Shown piece by piece: positions 25,881 through 35,063 of a DNA stretch of 64,000 bases; within the stretch, counting starts at the first letter, position 1; each line of letters starts with the position of its first letter. The notes under the pieces are model-generated. The model ran no database searches. It saw nothing but the letters and a program-made list of their open reading frames with translations, and was not told where the DNA came from. Source of the stretch: an uncultured Eubacteriales bacterium (GTDB lineage Bacteria; Bacillota; Clostridia; Oscillospirales; UBA644); contig CAKSTW010000002.1 of NCBI GenBank assembly GCA_934501435.1, forward strand, positions 186,001-250,000. Direction: 5' to 3'. The translations under genes and the position numbers were made by a program.

Positions 25881-27743
25881 TCATTTATGTTTCTTTTTTG
25901 TTAAATTCGAAGTTTTTGAAAAGTTTTTTCTTCGAATGAATATCGGAATGAGATCTTTTCTCCCCGCGAGGGTCAGCGCTTCCCTGACGAGAGGTTCGTT
26001 TTTCGGGTTCGTATATTGGAGCAGGGCGCGCTGCATCGCCTTTTCCTTTGCCGTTTTCGGAACGTAGACGGGTTCCATCGTCATCGGGTCGAGTTCGGTA
26101 TAGAACATCGCGGTCGAAAGCGTTCCGGGGGTCGGGTAGAAGTCCTGGACCTGTTCGGGGTGGTAGTTTATCTTCCGCAGATAAAGGGCGAGGGCTATCG
26201 CGTCGTCAAGGGTCGAACCGGGGTGCGAGGACATCAGGTAGGGCACGAGATACTGTTTCATATCGAGTTGTTTATTTATTCTATAGAACTTGTCGTAAAA
26301 TTTCTCGTAAACGCGGAAAGGCGGCTTGCCCATATATTTCAGAACGCGGTCGGAGCAATGTTCGGGGGCGACCTTTAACTGTCCGCTTATGTGGTATTTC
26401 ACGAGTTCGTTGAAGAATTCGTCGTTTTTGTCGAGGATAAGATAGTCGAAGCGGATACCCGAACGGACGAAAACTTTTTTGACTTTCGGCAGATTTCGCA
26501 GCGTCCGAAGAAGGTCGGTATATTCGCTGTGGTCGACTTTGAGGGCGGGGCAGGGCGTCGGAGCGAGGCATTTGCGGTTTTTGCACATCGACTTTTTGCC
26601 GCAGGACGATTGTCTGAAATTCGCGGTAGGACCGCCTACGTCGTGGATATATCCCTTGAACCCGGGGCTTTCGGTTATCTTTTTCGCCTCTTTTACGACC
26701 GATTCCTTGCTTCGGGAGGTGACGTACCGACCCTGATGAAAGGTTATCGCGCAGAAGTTGCAGCCGCCGAAACAGCCGCGGTTATGGGCAATCGACTGTC
26801 CGACTTCGAGAATTGCGGGAACTCCGCCGTCCTTTTCGTACATCGGGTGATAGCGGCGGGTAAAGGGCAGGTCGTAAACTTCGTCGAGTTCTCTTCTGTC
26901 GAGAGGCTCTGCGGGCGGATTCTGCTTTAAGTATTTTAAGGAATGTTTCTGATAAAGCGGTTTTGAGGTGTAAGGATCCTGCGCGTTAAACTGGATTCTC
27001 GTCGCGTCCGCATAGGCGCGCTTGTCCTTTTTCACCTTTTCAAAGGACGGACATTCTTCGCCGTCTTCGGGTTTTTCGGAAACGATAATGCAGGTTCCGG
27101 CAATATCGGTCATCGTCGAAACGTCTTCGCCCGACGCAAGACGAGTGACTATCTCGGCGGTCTGATGTTCTCCCATTCCGTAGGAAAGGATATCCGCGCC
27201 GCTGTCGAAAAGAATAGAGCGCCTGACTTCGTTCTGCCAGTAGTCGTAGTGGGCAAAACGCCGCAGGGACGCTTCAAGGCCTCCGATGACTATGGGAATT
27301 TTTCCGTATGCTTCCCTTATTCTGTTGCAGTAGACGATGACCGCCCTGTCGGGACGTTTTCCGTTTTTCCCGCCCGGAGAATAACTGTCCTCCGAACGGC
27401 GGTTTTTCGCGACGGTGTAGTTATTGACCATCGAGTCGATATTCCCCGACGAGACCATAAAGCCGTAACGCGGACGGCCGAGCCTGCAGAAATCTGCGGT
27501 CGTGTGCCAGTCGGGCTGTGGGATAATTCCTATCGTATAGCCGAGACTTTCGATAAGGCGGCAGATTATCGCGGCGCCGAAAGACGGGTGATCGACGTAA
27601 GCGTCGCCCGTGACGTAGACGAAGTCGAGTTCGTCTATTCCTCTCGCTTCCATATCCTCTTTTGAAACGGGAAGAAAGGAAAAGTCCCGGACGCAGTCGT
27701 TTTCTGCGCCCGGGTTTATATTTGCGTTTGCGTTGTTTTTCAT
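25881..27743 (-). CDS. YgiQ-family radical SAM protein
   Basis: 620-residue radical SAM enzyme of the YgiQ/UPF0313 family. The N-terminal region (DFVYVTGDAYVDHPSFGAA … GIIPQPDW) resembles a cobalamin-binding-type fold. The Fe-S cluster motif C-x3-C-x2-C is seen in NRGCFGGCNFC. A second Cys group (CGKKSMCKNRKC) follows, and the C-terminus is basic. The reaction is not known. It begins one base before the ftsK stop region, so it belongs to the uppP-ftsK transcript. Confidence 0.9.
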   Translation of the reverse strand: MKNNANANINPGAENDCVRDFSFLPVSKEDMEARGIDELDFVYVTGDAYVDHPSFGAAIICRLIESLGYTIGIIPQPDWHTTADFCRLGRPRYGFMVSSGNIDSMVNNYTVAKNRRSEDSYSPGGKNGKRPDRAVIVYCNRIREAYGKIPIVIGGLEASLRRFAHYDYWQNEVRRSILFDSGADILSYGMGEHQTAEIVTRLASGEDVSTMTDIAGTCIIVSEKPEDGEECPSFEKVKKDKRAYADATRIQFNAQDPYTSKPLYQKHSLKYLKQNPPAEPLDRRELDEVYDLPFTRRYHPMYEKDGGVPAILEVGQSIAHNRGCFGGCNFCAITFHQGRYVTSRSKESVVKEAKKITESPGFKGYIHDVGGPTANFRQSSCGKKSMCKNRKCLAPTPCPALKVDHSEYTDLLRTLRNLPKVKKVFVRSGIRFDYLILDKNDEFFNELVKYHISGQLKVAPEHCSDRVLKYMGKPPFRVYEKFYDKFYRINKQLDMKQYLVPYLMSSHPGSTLDDAIALALYLRKINYHPEQVQDFYPTPGTLSTAMFYTELDPMTMEPVYVPKTAKEKAMQRALLQYTNPKNEPLVREALTLAGRKDLIPIFIRRKNFSKTSNLTKKKHK

Positions 27744-27744
27744 A

Positions 27745-30195
27745 TTATTCTCCGCGGTTTATCATTTCGAGATACTGGTCTTTTGTCATAAGAACTTCTC
27801 TCGGCTTGCTTCCCTGGTAAGGTCCGATGACCCCTCTTTCGTAAAGCTCGTCCATAATTCTTGCCGCGCGGGCATATCCGAGACTCAAACGTCTCTGCAA
27901 AACGGAGGTCGAGGCTCTGCCTTCGTTGACGACCACTTCGATCGCGCGGCGGATGACCGCTTCGTCGCCCGATTCTTCGAGCGCCTCGTCCTGCATTGCG
28001 CTGCGTTTTACCTTGTTGTCCATATTCGCGGCGTTTTCGTCTATCTGCTTTACGACCGATTCGTCGTAGGTCGCGCCTTCGGAATGTTCCTTTATAAAAG
28101 AGATGACTTTTTCGACTTCCTTATCCGAAACGAAACAGCCCTGAACACGGAGTGCCTTCTGGCTGCCTATCGGCATATAGAGCATATCGCCCTTTCCGAC
28201 AAGTTTTTCCGCTCCGCTCTCGTCGAGGATTATTCGGCTGTTTATCGACGAAGAAACGGAAAACGCAATGCGCGACGGGACGTTCGCCTTTATCGTTCCG
28301 GTGATGACGTCCGCCGACGGTCTCTGCGTCGCGATAACGAGGTGCATGCCCGCGGCGCGCGCCATCTGTGCAAGGCGGCAGACCGCGTCTTCGACTTCGT
28401 GCGGGGCTGTCATCATAAGGTCCGCCATTTCGTCGATGACTATTACTATCTGCGGCAGTTTTTTATCCTGTTCCTCTTCCGTCAGGCTTTCGTTGTAGCC
28501 CCGGAAGTCTCTTACTCCTTTTTCGGTAAAGAGGTTGTAGCGTTTGAGCATTTCGCCCACCGCCCAGCCGAGAGCGCCCGCGGCTTTCTTTGCCTCGGTA
28601 ACGACCGGGATAAGCAGGTGCGGAAGCCCGTTATATACGTTGAGTTCGACGACTTTCGGGTCGACGAGAATGAGTTTTACTTCATCGGGCCGCGCGTGGA
28701 AAAGAATGGACATCAGCATCGAATTCACGCAGACCGATTTACCCGAACCCGTAGCGCCCGCGATCATAAGGTGGGGCATTTTCGCAAGGTCGATAACGAT
28801 ATTTTCGCCCGAAATGTTTTTGCCGAGGGCGACGGAAAGTTTGCTCTTGCTTTCCTTGAATTCGTCGCTGTCGATAAGTTCGCGGAGCTGGACCGTCGCG
28901 GTGTCTTTATTCGGGACTTCTATTCCTATCGCGCTTTTTCCGGGGATGGGCGCCTCTATTCTCACGGCGGTCGCCGCGAGCTGCAGAGCGATATCGTCGG
29001 CAAGATTGGTTATCTTGCTTACTCTGACGCCTGTCGACGGCTGAAGTTCGTAACGCGTGACCGAAGGCCCTCTCGAAACGTTTATTACCCTTGCCTCAAT
29101 GTTGAAACTGCGGAGGGTGTCGATGAGTTTTTCGGCGTTCTGTTTTAATTCTTCAAGACCCGAAAGAGTTTCGTTCTGCGGAATATAATTGAGAAGTTCG
29201 ACGGGCGGGAAGATGTATTCTCCCTCCGTCGGCGTTTCAAGGTTTCTGTCGATATCTTCGGCGACTTCCTTTGCGATCTCGGGGTCGAATTTTTCCCTGT
29301 CGGGCTTTTTATCTTCGGAAGGCGTTTCGGGAATATCGGGCGTTTTGTCGCCGCTTGAATACTGCGCCGCTATATCGTCGAAATATTCTTCGAGTTTTTT
29401 GCCCGATTCCGCCTCTTTCGCCGCTCCGACAAGGGAAAAACGGTCTCTTCTTTCCTTGGCGGCTTTTTCGTCGAGTTCGGGAATTTCCGCCTTTTCTTTT
29501 TTAGCGGCGGCTTTAGCCTCTTTCGCCTTTTCTTTTTCTTCTTTTTTCAGGCGGTGCTTTTCAATTCTTTCTTCGGTCGTCGGTTCTTCTTCGTTTCTGT
29601 GTCCGTCGGGTTTCATTGCGGCGAACATCGCCTTGACGTCAATACCCGTCGCGATAATAAAGGTCACGAGCATTATCGCGAAAAGGATTATCCCGGCGCC
29701 GACGTTTCCGAAAGCCGCGGAAAGCGGAACGGAGATATATCCGCCGAGAACTCCTCCCGACGAAAGGGAAGCGCTTCCCGTCTCAAAAAGAGAAGTGGTA
29801 AGGCTGCTTAAATATTCGGGGAACGGCGTTTCGTTCATTTGGGGCGCGGTGAAGAGAAAAATATTGAAAAACGAGGAAAAAACAAGGATAAAGACCGACC
29901 CGAAAACGCCGCGCGAGGTGAGTTTTTTGTTGGTCGCGATAAGCATTATGCCGATATAGACAAAAAATAACGGCAGCAGAAAAGCCCCCGGACCGAGAAG
30001 CCCGAAGAACACTTTTTTCAAAAAGCCTCCGACGACGCCGATAAGGTCGGTGGTGAGACTTAAAATAACGAGAACTGCCGCAAGCAAAAGAAGAATACCG
30101 TAAACGTCGTCCTTGAGCCTGCTTTGCTTTTTATTTTTGACGTCCGGTCTTTTTGCCTTTGACATAGATGCCTTTTTCTTTTTTGTCTGTGCCAT
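27745..30195 (-). CDS. ftsK: FtsK/SpoIIIE DNA translocase
   Basis: Septum-located motor that pumps chromosomal DNA during division or sporulation. The N-terminus is basic, with four membrane helices (about 28-190). A charged Ala/Lys/Glu linker follows, then the RecA-like motor with Walker A GATGSGKSV (about 477) and Walker B IVIVIDEMADLM. The C-terminal gamma winged helix (RASTSVLQRRLSLGYARAARIMDELYERG) reads orienting DNA sequences. The 816-residue length fits SpoIIIE-type proteins. Strong GAAAGGAAAG before the ATG at 30195. Confidence 0.95.
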   Translation of the reverse strand: MAQTKKKKASMSKAKRPDVKNKKQSRLKDDVYGILLLLAAVLVILSLTTDLIGVVGGFLKKVFFGLLGPGAFLLPLFFVYIGIMLIATNKKLTSRGVFGSVFILVFSSFFNIFLFTAPQMNETPFPEYLSSLTTSLFETGSASLSSGGVLGGYISVPLSAAFGNVGAGIILFAIMLVTFIIATGIDVKAMFAAMKPDGHRNEEEPTTEERIEKHRLKKEEKEKAKEAKAAAKKEKAEIPELDEKAAKERRDRFSLVGAAKEAESGKKLEEYFDDIAAQYSSGDKTPDIPETPSEDKKPDREKFDPEIAKEVAEDIDRNLETPTEGEYIFPPVELLNYIPQNETLSGLEELKQNAEKLIDTLRSFNIEARVINVSRGPSVTRYELQPSTGVRVSKITNLADDIALQLAATAVRIEAPIPGKSAIGIEVPNKDTATVQLRELIDSDEFKESKSKLSVALGKNISGENIVIDLAKMPHLMIAGATGSGKSVCVNSMLMSILFHARPDEVKLILVDPKVVELNVYNGLPHLLIPVVTEAKKAAGALGWAVGEMLKRYNLFTEKGVRDFRGYNESLTEEEQDKKLPQIVIVIDEMADLMMTAPHEVEDAVCRLAQMARAAGMHLVIATQRPSADVITGTIKANVPSRIAFSVSSSINSRIILDESGAEKLVGKGDMLYMPIGSQKALRVQGCFVSDKEVEKVISFIKEHSEGATYDESVVKQIDENAANMDNKVKRSAMQDEALEESGDEAVIRRAIEVVVNEGRASTSVLQRRLSLGYARAARIMDELYERGVIGPYQGSKPREVLMTKDQYLEMINRGE

Positions 30196-30212
30196 TTTGC
30201 TTTCCTTTCGGG

Positions 30213-31058
30213 TTACATTCCTACGACTGCGAGCGCCGTTACCAATGCGCCGACAATAAGGCAGTATACCGAGAATATAACGAATTTCTTCGATTTAAGA
30301 ATATACTGAAGAAGTTTTATCGACAAAAATCCGACGACTGCGGCGACGACAAATCCGACGAAATACTGCGGCAGTAAAGCGGTGTTGAGTTCTCCCGCCT
30401 TTACGGTATCGACGATATCGAGGAGGACCGCCGCAAGAATGGTGGGTATCGAAAGAATAAAGGAATATCCCGCGGCTTCGCTGCGGCGCACTCCCGTTCC
30501 GACCCCTGCGGTTATCGTCGAACCGGAACGCGAGATTCCCGGAATAACGGCTATCGCCTGCGCGATACCTATAATGAGAGCGTCTTTTTTCTTCATGCTG
30601 CCCGCGGTCTTTTTACCCTCTTTGAAACGGTCGCAGAAAAAGAGCACGACGCTGTTTACCATAAGGGCGATGCCGACGGCGAGGAGCGAATTGTAGAAAA
30701 AGTCGGTTATCGCGTCCTTAAAGGGGAATATTACGAAAAGCGGCAGGAGCGAAATTATAAGGAACCCTATCATTTTCTGCATCGGGGTGGTGTCTTTGAA
30801 ATGAAATTTTCCCGTGAATATCTGACCTATCGTTTTGAAGAGACAGACTATGAGTTCCCATATCGTTTTGCGGAATACTATGAATACCGCTATAAGCGTT
30901 CCGAGATGGAGGAGCATATCGAAAAATACGTCGGCGCTCTGCGTTTCTCCCCAGTTGAAAAGTTTTTCGGTTATGACGAGATGTCCCGACGAGGAGATCG
31001 GCAGAAATTCCGCGATTCCCTGAATTATTCCCATTACTATTGCTTCGATAAACGACAT
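30213..31058 (-). CDS. uppP: Undecaprenyl-diphosphatase UppP
   Basis: Membrane phosphatase (BacA family) that recycles undecaprenyl pyrophosphate to the monophosphate for cell-wall synthesis. The hallmark motifs are present: the Glu-rich helix EAIVMGIIQGIAEFLPISSSGH and PGISRSGSTI near residue 165. About eight membrane helices, 281 residues. Loss or overexpression affects bacitracin sensitivity in the family. It heads the operon with ftsK, ygiQ and the PhoP/PhoR-like pair. Confidence 0.95.
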   Translation of the reverse strand: MSFIEAIVMGIIQGIAEFLPISSSGHLVITEKLFNWGETQSADVFFDMLLHLGTLIAVFIVFRKTIWELIVCLFKTIGQIFTGKFHFKDTTPMQKMIGFLIISLLPLFVIFPFKDAITDFFYNSLLAVGIALMVNSVVLFFCDRFKEGKKTAGSMKKKDALIIGIAQAIAVIPGISRSGSTITAGVGTGVRRSEAAGYSFILSIPTILAAVLLDIVDTVKAGELNTALLPQYFVGFVVAAVVGFLSIKLLQYILKSKKFVIFSVYCLIVGALVTALAVVGM

Positions 31059-31138
31059 AAAGGCTTCCTTTCTTTGTCATTGTTGGTTTTGCACATATTT
31101 TGTGCGTGCAAAGACCCCTCTTTTGGGTAAAATGACGG

Positions 31139-31168
31139 TTGAAATAAATTGAATTTATATTGTATAAT
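31139..31168 (+). promoter_or_regulatory. Promoter for zapA
   Basis: TTGAAA (31139-31144), 18 bases, consensus TATAAT (31163-31168). In the same divergent interval, TTTGCAC (31089-31095) and GTGCAAA (31106-31112) form a dyad that may be an operator for the uppP side. Confidence 0.6.
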
Positions 31169-31282
31169 AAATATAGCGGAGAGTTTTGTCGAAAATTCCG
31201 CGGACAATTCATTACATACATTATTATTAAAGCATATATTTTTCAAAAAGTCAATAGAAGGGCTTGGCTCGGAGGGCGTTTT

Positions 31283-31966
31283 ATGGACAATATCGTAAAG
31301 ATCCGCATTTTGGGAACGGAGTTTAAGGTCTACACCGAAGAGGGCGAAGAACACGCAAAAAGAATAGCGGCGGCGGTGGACGCGAAAACAAGGGAAATTA
31401 TGGGTGAAGACCAGTACGCGCCCTCGACGAGAGTCGCGCTTATCGCGGCGATGGATTTCTGCGAATCGGAGATAAAATATCACCGCATTGCGACCAAACT
31501 CAAAAAACGTCTCGAAAAAGCGACCGAAGAACTCGATAAACTTTCGAAAGGCGCGGGCGACGGGGACTATATCGAAGAGATAACCTCCCTTGAAGAAAAA
31601 CTTGCCGCTGCCGAAAAGACGGTGAAAGCAAAAGAAGACGAAATAGCGCTCTTAAAAGAGGATCTGACGTCCCTCGAAGAATACCGCCGCGACCTTGCCG
31701 CAAAGGAAAAAGAACTCGAGACTGCTCTTAAAATAAACGGCGAACTTGAAGACGCCCTTAAAAAAGCGGAAACGAAAATAGCGGAACTTTCTGCTGACAT
31801 CGAAGACGACGATTTCGATTTCGACGAAGAACCCGACGAAAAAAGCGACGAACCCGAAGACGAAGAGGATATAATAATCCCCGGTTATCTCGACGAACCC
31901 GAATATCAAAGCGAAGACGAAGACAGCCAGATCGAAAATCCGTTCGGTCTTGATTTCGGAAACTGA
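31283..31966 (+). CDS. zapA: Cell division protein ZapA with a long coiled-coil and acidic tail
   Basis: ZapA stabilises FtsZ filaments at the division site. Residues 1-95 form the ZapA domain (KIRILGTEFKVYTEEGEEHAKRIAAAVD … VALIAAMDFCESEI). An unusually long coiled coil (about 95-185, Glu/Lys/Leu-rich) and a very acidic tail (about 185-227) follow; most ZapA proteins are about 100 residues. The ATG at 31283 has GGAGGG upstream and matches the family start. Earlier in-frame starts would lie on top of the promoter. It is 14 bases before the U32 gene, as is common in Firmicutes. Confidence 0.9.
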   Translation: MDNIVKIRILGTEFKVYTEEGEEHAKRIAAAVDAKTREIMGEDQYAPSTRVALIAAMDFCESEIKYHRIATKLKKRLEKATEELDKLSKGAGDGDYIEEITSLEEKLAAAEKTVKAKEDEIALLKEDLTSLEEYRRDLAAKEKELETALKINGELEDALKKAETKIAELSADIEDDDFDFDEEPDEKSDEPEDEEDIIIPGYLDEPEYQSEDEDSQIENPFGLDFGN

Positions 31967-31980
31967 CGAAAGGTTCAAAA

Positions 31981-33975
31981 ATGGAAATTCTTTCTCCTGC
32001 GGGCTCTTTTTCCGCTTTGCGCGCGGCGGTCTTTGCGGGCGCCGACGCTGTATATTTCGGCGCAGAAACCTTCAATGCGCGCGAAAACGCCTCGAATTTC
32101 TCCGAAAGCGAGATAAGCGAGGCTGTTTTGTTTTGCAGAGAACGGGGAGTGGCGTGCCATGCGGTGCTCAACGTCCTTATAAAAGACAAAGAGTTTGCGG
32201 ACGTTGAAAAAATTGTCGGAATGTTCGTTCGCGCGGGAGTAGACGCGTTTATCGTTCAGGACCTCGCGCTTGCCGATTATATTATAAAAAACACAAACAT
32301 TCCCGTTCACGCAAGCACCCAGCTTACCGTTCACAGCCTTGACGGGGCGACCGAACTTTTCGAACGCGGGTTTAAGCGGATAGTCCTTTCGCGGGAACTT
32401 TCAAAGGACGACGTTTCCCATATCGTCCGCAATCTTCCCGACGGCGCCGAAACGGAGGTGTTCGTTCACGGGGCTTTATGTATGTGTTACAGCGGGCAGT
32501 GCTATATGAGCAGCGTTATCGGCAAAAGAAGCGGCAACCGCGGACTTTGCGCCCAGCCGTGCAGGCTGCCTTACAGGGAGGGCTACACTTTAAGTCTCAA
32601 GGATCTCTCTCTGCTCAGGTATGTAAAAGAACTTGAAAATATCGGCGTTACCTCCCTTAAGATAGAGGGGAGAATGAAAAGCCCGGAATATGTTTACGCC
32701 GTCACGAAAGAATATGCCGCCGCGAAGTCGGGAATTCCTTTTTCAAAAGAAAACGAAGAAAAACTTGCGTCGGTTTTCAGTCGGAACGGCTTTACGCAGG
32801 GGTATTACGAAGACCGCGTCGGCAAAGAGATGTTCGGAACAAAATCGGAGCGTTCCGAAAAGATAACCTTTGAAGAAAAGGAAACAAAACGGTTCGGGGT
32901 CGATATCTCGGTCGCGGAAAGCGGAGGAAACGTCCGCGTTACGTTTCTGTCGTCCGACGGGTTTGCCGCCGAAACCGAAATTGCGGCAAGTCCCGCGGAA
33001 AACGCCCCGACGACAAAAGAACAGCTTGAAAGATCGCTTTCGAAATTCGGAAACACCTTTTATTATATGAAGAGTTTTTCGGGGGAAATTCCCGACGGAA
33101 TTTTTATTCCGGTGTCCGAAATGAACGGGGCAAGGCGGCGGCTTTGCGAAAGTCTCGGAAAACAGAGGGTCTTTCGGAACGGATACCTGAAAGACGTTCC
33201 CTTTCTTCCCGAAAAAAGCGCGTATCACGCCGAAAAAACAAGGCTTCGCGGATATTTTCTTTATCCCGAAAACCTGCCCGAAAACGCGGGAAAACTCGAA
33301 AAAATATGGCTGCCGCTTATGAAATTTTCCGAAAAAGCAACCGAAAACGCCGTTCGGAAATACAAAGACAAAATCGGCTTTTTCCTGCCGAGAATCTTCC
33401 ACGACAGCGAAAAAAACAAGGTGCTTCCGCTTATAAAGGAAGCCCTTGAGGGCGGCATTTCGGATTTCCTCGTCGGGAACGTCGGGCAGATACGTCTTCT
33501 TAAGGACCTTTCGCTTTCGGAGGAAAAGGAAATTCATATCCACGGCGATTTCGGACTCAACGTCTTCAATTCGGTGACGAACCGTCTGCTTCTTTCCGGG
33601 GGGCTTTCGTCGACCGTCGCGTCTTTTGAACTTCCGTTCGCCGCGATAAAGGATTTTTCGGGAGAAAACACCGGAATTATCGCCTACGGCAGACTGCCCT
33701 TCATGATAATGCGGAACTGCGTCAAAAAACAGTGCAAAAAGCCCGAAATGCTCATCGACCGCCGCGGCAAAAAGATGCTGCTCACCTGCGATCTTTCCTG
33801 TCGGAATTCCCTGTGGAACGCCGATATTCTGTGGACCGCGGATAAGGACACCTCCTTTGCGGGCTTTTCAGAGCTTCTGTTTACCGACGAAGACAAAAAG
33901 ACCGCGGAAGAAGTCATAAACGCCTATATAAACAAAAGACCGCCCGTCGGCGAAATAACGCGGGGGCTTTACTGA
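31981..33975 (+). CDS. U32-family peptidase-like protein with DUF3656 region
   Basis: Member of the U32 collagenase-like family, TIM-barrel-type, 664 residues. The N-terminus EILSPAGSFSALRAAVFAGADAVYFG and the U32 signature region ETEVFVHGALCMCYSGQC (Cys residues that may hold an Fe-S cluster) are clear. The C-terminal half contains the DUF3656-type insert and a further Cys cluster (NCVKKQCKKP … CDLSCRNSLW). Several relatives (RlhA, UbiU/V, TrhP) act in RNA hydroxylation or ubiquinone synthesis rather than proteolysis, so a tRNA/rRNA-modifying role is at least as likely as a protease role. Confidence 0.88.
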   Translation: MEILSPAGSFSALRAAVFAGADAVYFGAETFNARENASNFSESEISEAVLFCRERGVACHAVLNVLIKDKEFADVEKIVGMFVRAGVDAFIVQDLALADYIIKNTNIPVHASTQLTVHSLDGATELFERGFKRIVLSRELSKDDVSHIVRNLPDGAETEVFVHGALCMCYSGQCYMSSVIGKRSGNRGLCAQPCRLPYREGYTLSLKDLSLLRYVKELENIGVTSLKIEGRMKSPEYVYAVTKEYAAAKSGIPFSKENEEKLASVFSRNGFTQGYYEDRVGKEMFGTKSERSEKITFEEKETKRFGVDISVAESGGNVRVTFLSSDGFAAETEIAASPAENAPTTKEQLERSLSKFGNTFYYMKSFSGEIPDGIFIPVSEMNGARRRLCESLGKQRVFRNGYLKDVPFLPEKSAYHAEKTRLRGYFLYPENLPENAGKLEKIWLPLMKFSEKATENAVRKYKDKIGFFLPRIFHDSEKNKVLPLIKEALEGGISDFLVGNVGQIRLLKDLSLSEEKEIHIHGDFGLNVFNSVTNRLLLSGGLSSTVASFELPFAAIKDFSGENTGIIAYGRLPFMIMRNCVKKQCKKPEMLIDRRGKKMLLTCDLSCRNSLWNADILWTADKDTSFAGFSELLFTDEDKKTAEEVINAYINKRPPVGEITRGLY

Positions 33976-33990
33976 ATAAAAAGAAACTTT

Positions 33991-34030
33991 CCGTAAATAC
34001 TGCAAAAGAGGTGGTATTTACGGAATTTTT
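33991..34030 (+). terminator. Terminator-like hairpin overlapping the DUF421 start
   Basis: CCGTAAATAC (33991-34000) and GTATTTACGG (34014-34023) form a perfect 10-bp stem around a 13-base loop, followed by AATTTTTT. The loop holds the ribosome binding site (AAGAGG) and the GTG start of the next gene. Confidence 0.7.
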
Positions 34031-34727
34031 TAATATATTTCTTACGTCCCTTGTTTCGGCGGCGGCGCTTTTTATATTGACGAAAATAATGGGAAATAAG
34101 CAGATATCACAGCTTAATCTTTTCGATTATATCGTCGGGATAACGATAGGTTCGATCGCGGCGGAGACCGCCATAAATCTCGACGAGGATTTCTTATACA
34201 GCCTCGAAGCGATGATAATTTACGGCGCGCTCGCCCTGCTTATAACGGTCCTTTCGGCAAAGAAACCGACCGCACGGAAAATTCTCGTAGGATACCCCGT
34301 AATTCTTTTCGACAACGGCGTTTTCTACCGCGAAAATATGAAACGGGCAAAGGTCGATATCTGCGATTTTCTGACTCTTGCCAGAAGTCAGGGTTATTTT
34401 GATTTGAAAGATATAAAGACCGCGGTCATCGAATATAACGGAACCGTCAGTTTCCTGCCGACCGCGAAATACGCGCCGCCGTCGGCGGAGGAACTGGGGC
34501 TTGAACCGTCGCAGCAGGAACTTGTCGCGAACGTTATCTTCGACGGCGAAATAATGAAAGACGCCCTGAAAGCCGTCGGAAAAGACGAAAAATGGCTCGC
34601 GAAAAATATCTCCGCCCAAGGCTATAAAAAAGCCGACGAGATATTTCTCGGCACCTGCGACAGAGACGGCAACCTCGCTTTGTACCCGCTTTCAAAGGAA
34701 AAACGCACCGTGAGAATTCTGGAATAG
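34011..34727 (+). CDS. DUF421 (YetF-family) membrane protein
   Basis: 238 residues. Three membrane helices in the first 85 residues, with the family motif LTKIMGNKQISQLNLFDYIVGITIGS, are followed by a cytoplasmic alpha/beta domain (DFLTLARSQGYFDLKDIKTAVIEYNGTVSFLP). YetF-type proteins are associated with spore or membrane functions in Bacillus, but no mechanism is established. The start is uncertain: the GTG at 34011 is the only usable early codon, but it touches its own ribosome binding site and lies in a hairpin loop. The next Met is inside the first helix. Confidence 0.8.
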   Translation: MVFTEFFNIFLTSLVSAAALFILTKIMGNKQISQLNLFDYIVGITIGSIAAETAINLDEDFLYSLEAMIIYGALALLITVLSAKKPTARKILVGYPVILFDNGVFYRENMKRAKVDICDFLTLARSQGYFDLKDIKTAVIEYNGTVSFLPTAKYAPPSAEELGLEPSQQELVANVIFDGEIMKDALKAVGKDEKWLAKNISAQGYKKADEIFLGTCDRDGNLALYPLSKEKRTVRILE

Positions 34728-34998
34728 CCTATGGCGAAACAAGTTGGACGGCTCGTTTTGACGATCGGCTGACCGCGTTGACAAAGATCCGTGTGCTTTA
34801 ATAAGCGGAACGACCTGTTTTGAGTAAGCGGAAAAACCCGTTTTGAAACAATTTGTAATTTCTCCCTCTCCTCAGACGCCGGGGAGAGGGATTTTGCTGT
34901 TTTCGGTGCATAATTCTGCCGTTATCGGCAAAAACCCAAGAAAATCCAACGTTTCAAAATTGACTTTTTGCCGATAACGGTACTCTTAAAAATTTTAG
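34728..34998. other. Gene-free interval with terminator, direct repeats and a long inverted repeat
   Basis: Contains two 22-base imperfect direct repeats (TAAGCGGAA…GTTTTGA at 34802-34823 and 34825-34846). A terminator for the DUF421 gene follows (stem 34863-34871 with 34883-34891, then ATTTT). Last is a 16-bp perfect inverted repeat (CCGTTATCGGCAAAAA at 34919-34934, its complement at 34965-34980) around a 30-base spacer. No gene is seen. Confidence 0.7.
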
Positions 34999-35027
34999 TT
35001 GACATCCCCGATGTAATAAAGTATAAT
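34999..35027 (+). promoter_or_regulatory. Consensus promoter for the macro-domain gene
   Basis: Perfect TTGACA (34999-35004) and TATAAT (35022-35027) with a 17-base spacer, among the strongest promoters in the window. Confidence 0.9.
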
Positions 35028-35063
35028 GACAGCGGAAAACTATGACGGAAAAGAGAGAAACAA

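Noticed and set aside
34919..34980. Insertion sequence bounded by 16-bp inverted repeats
   Set aside because: Only 30 bases lie between the repeats and no transposase or target duplication is seen. It is kept as an unexplained dyad instead.
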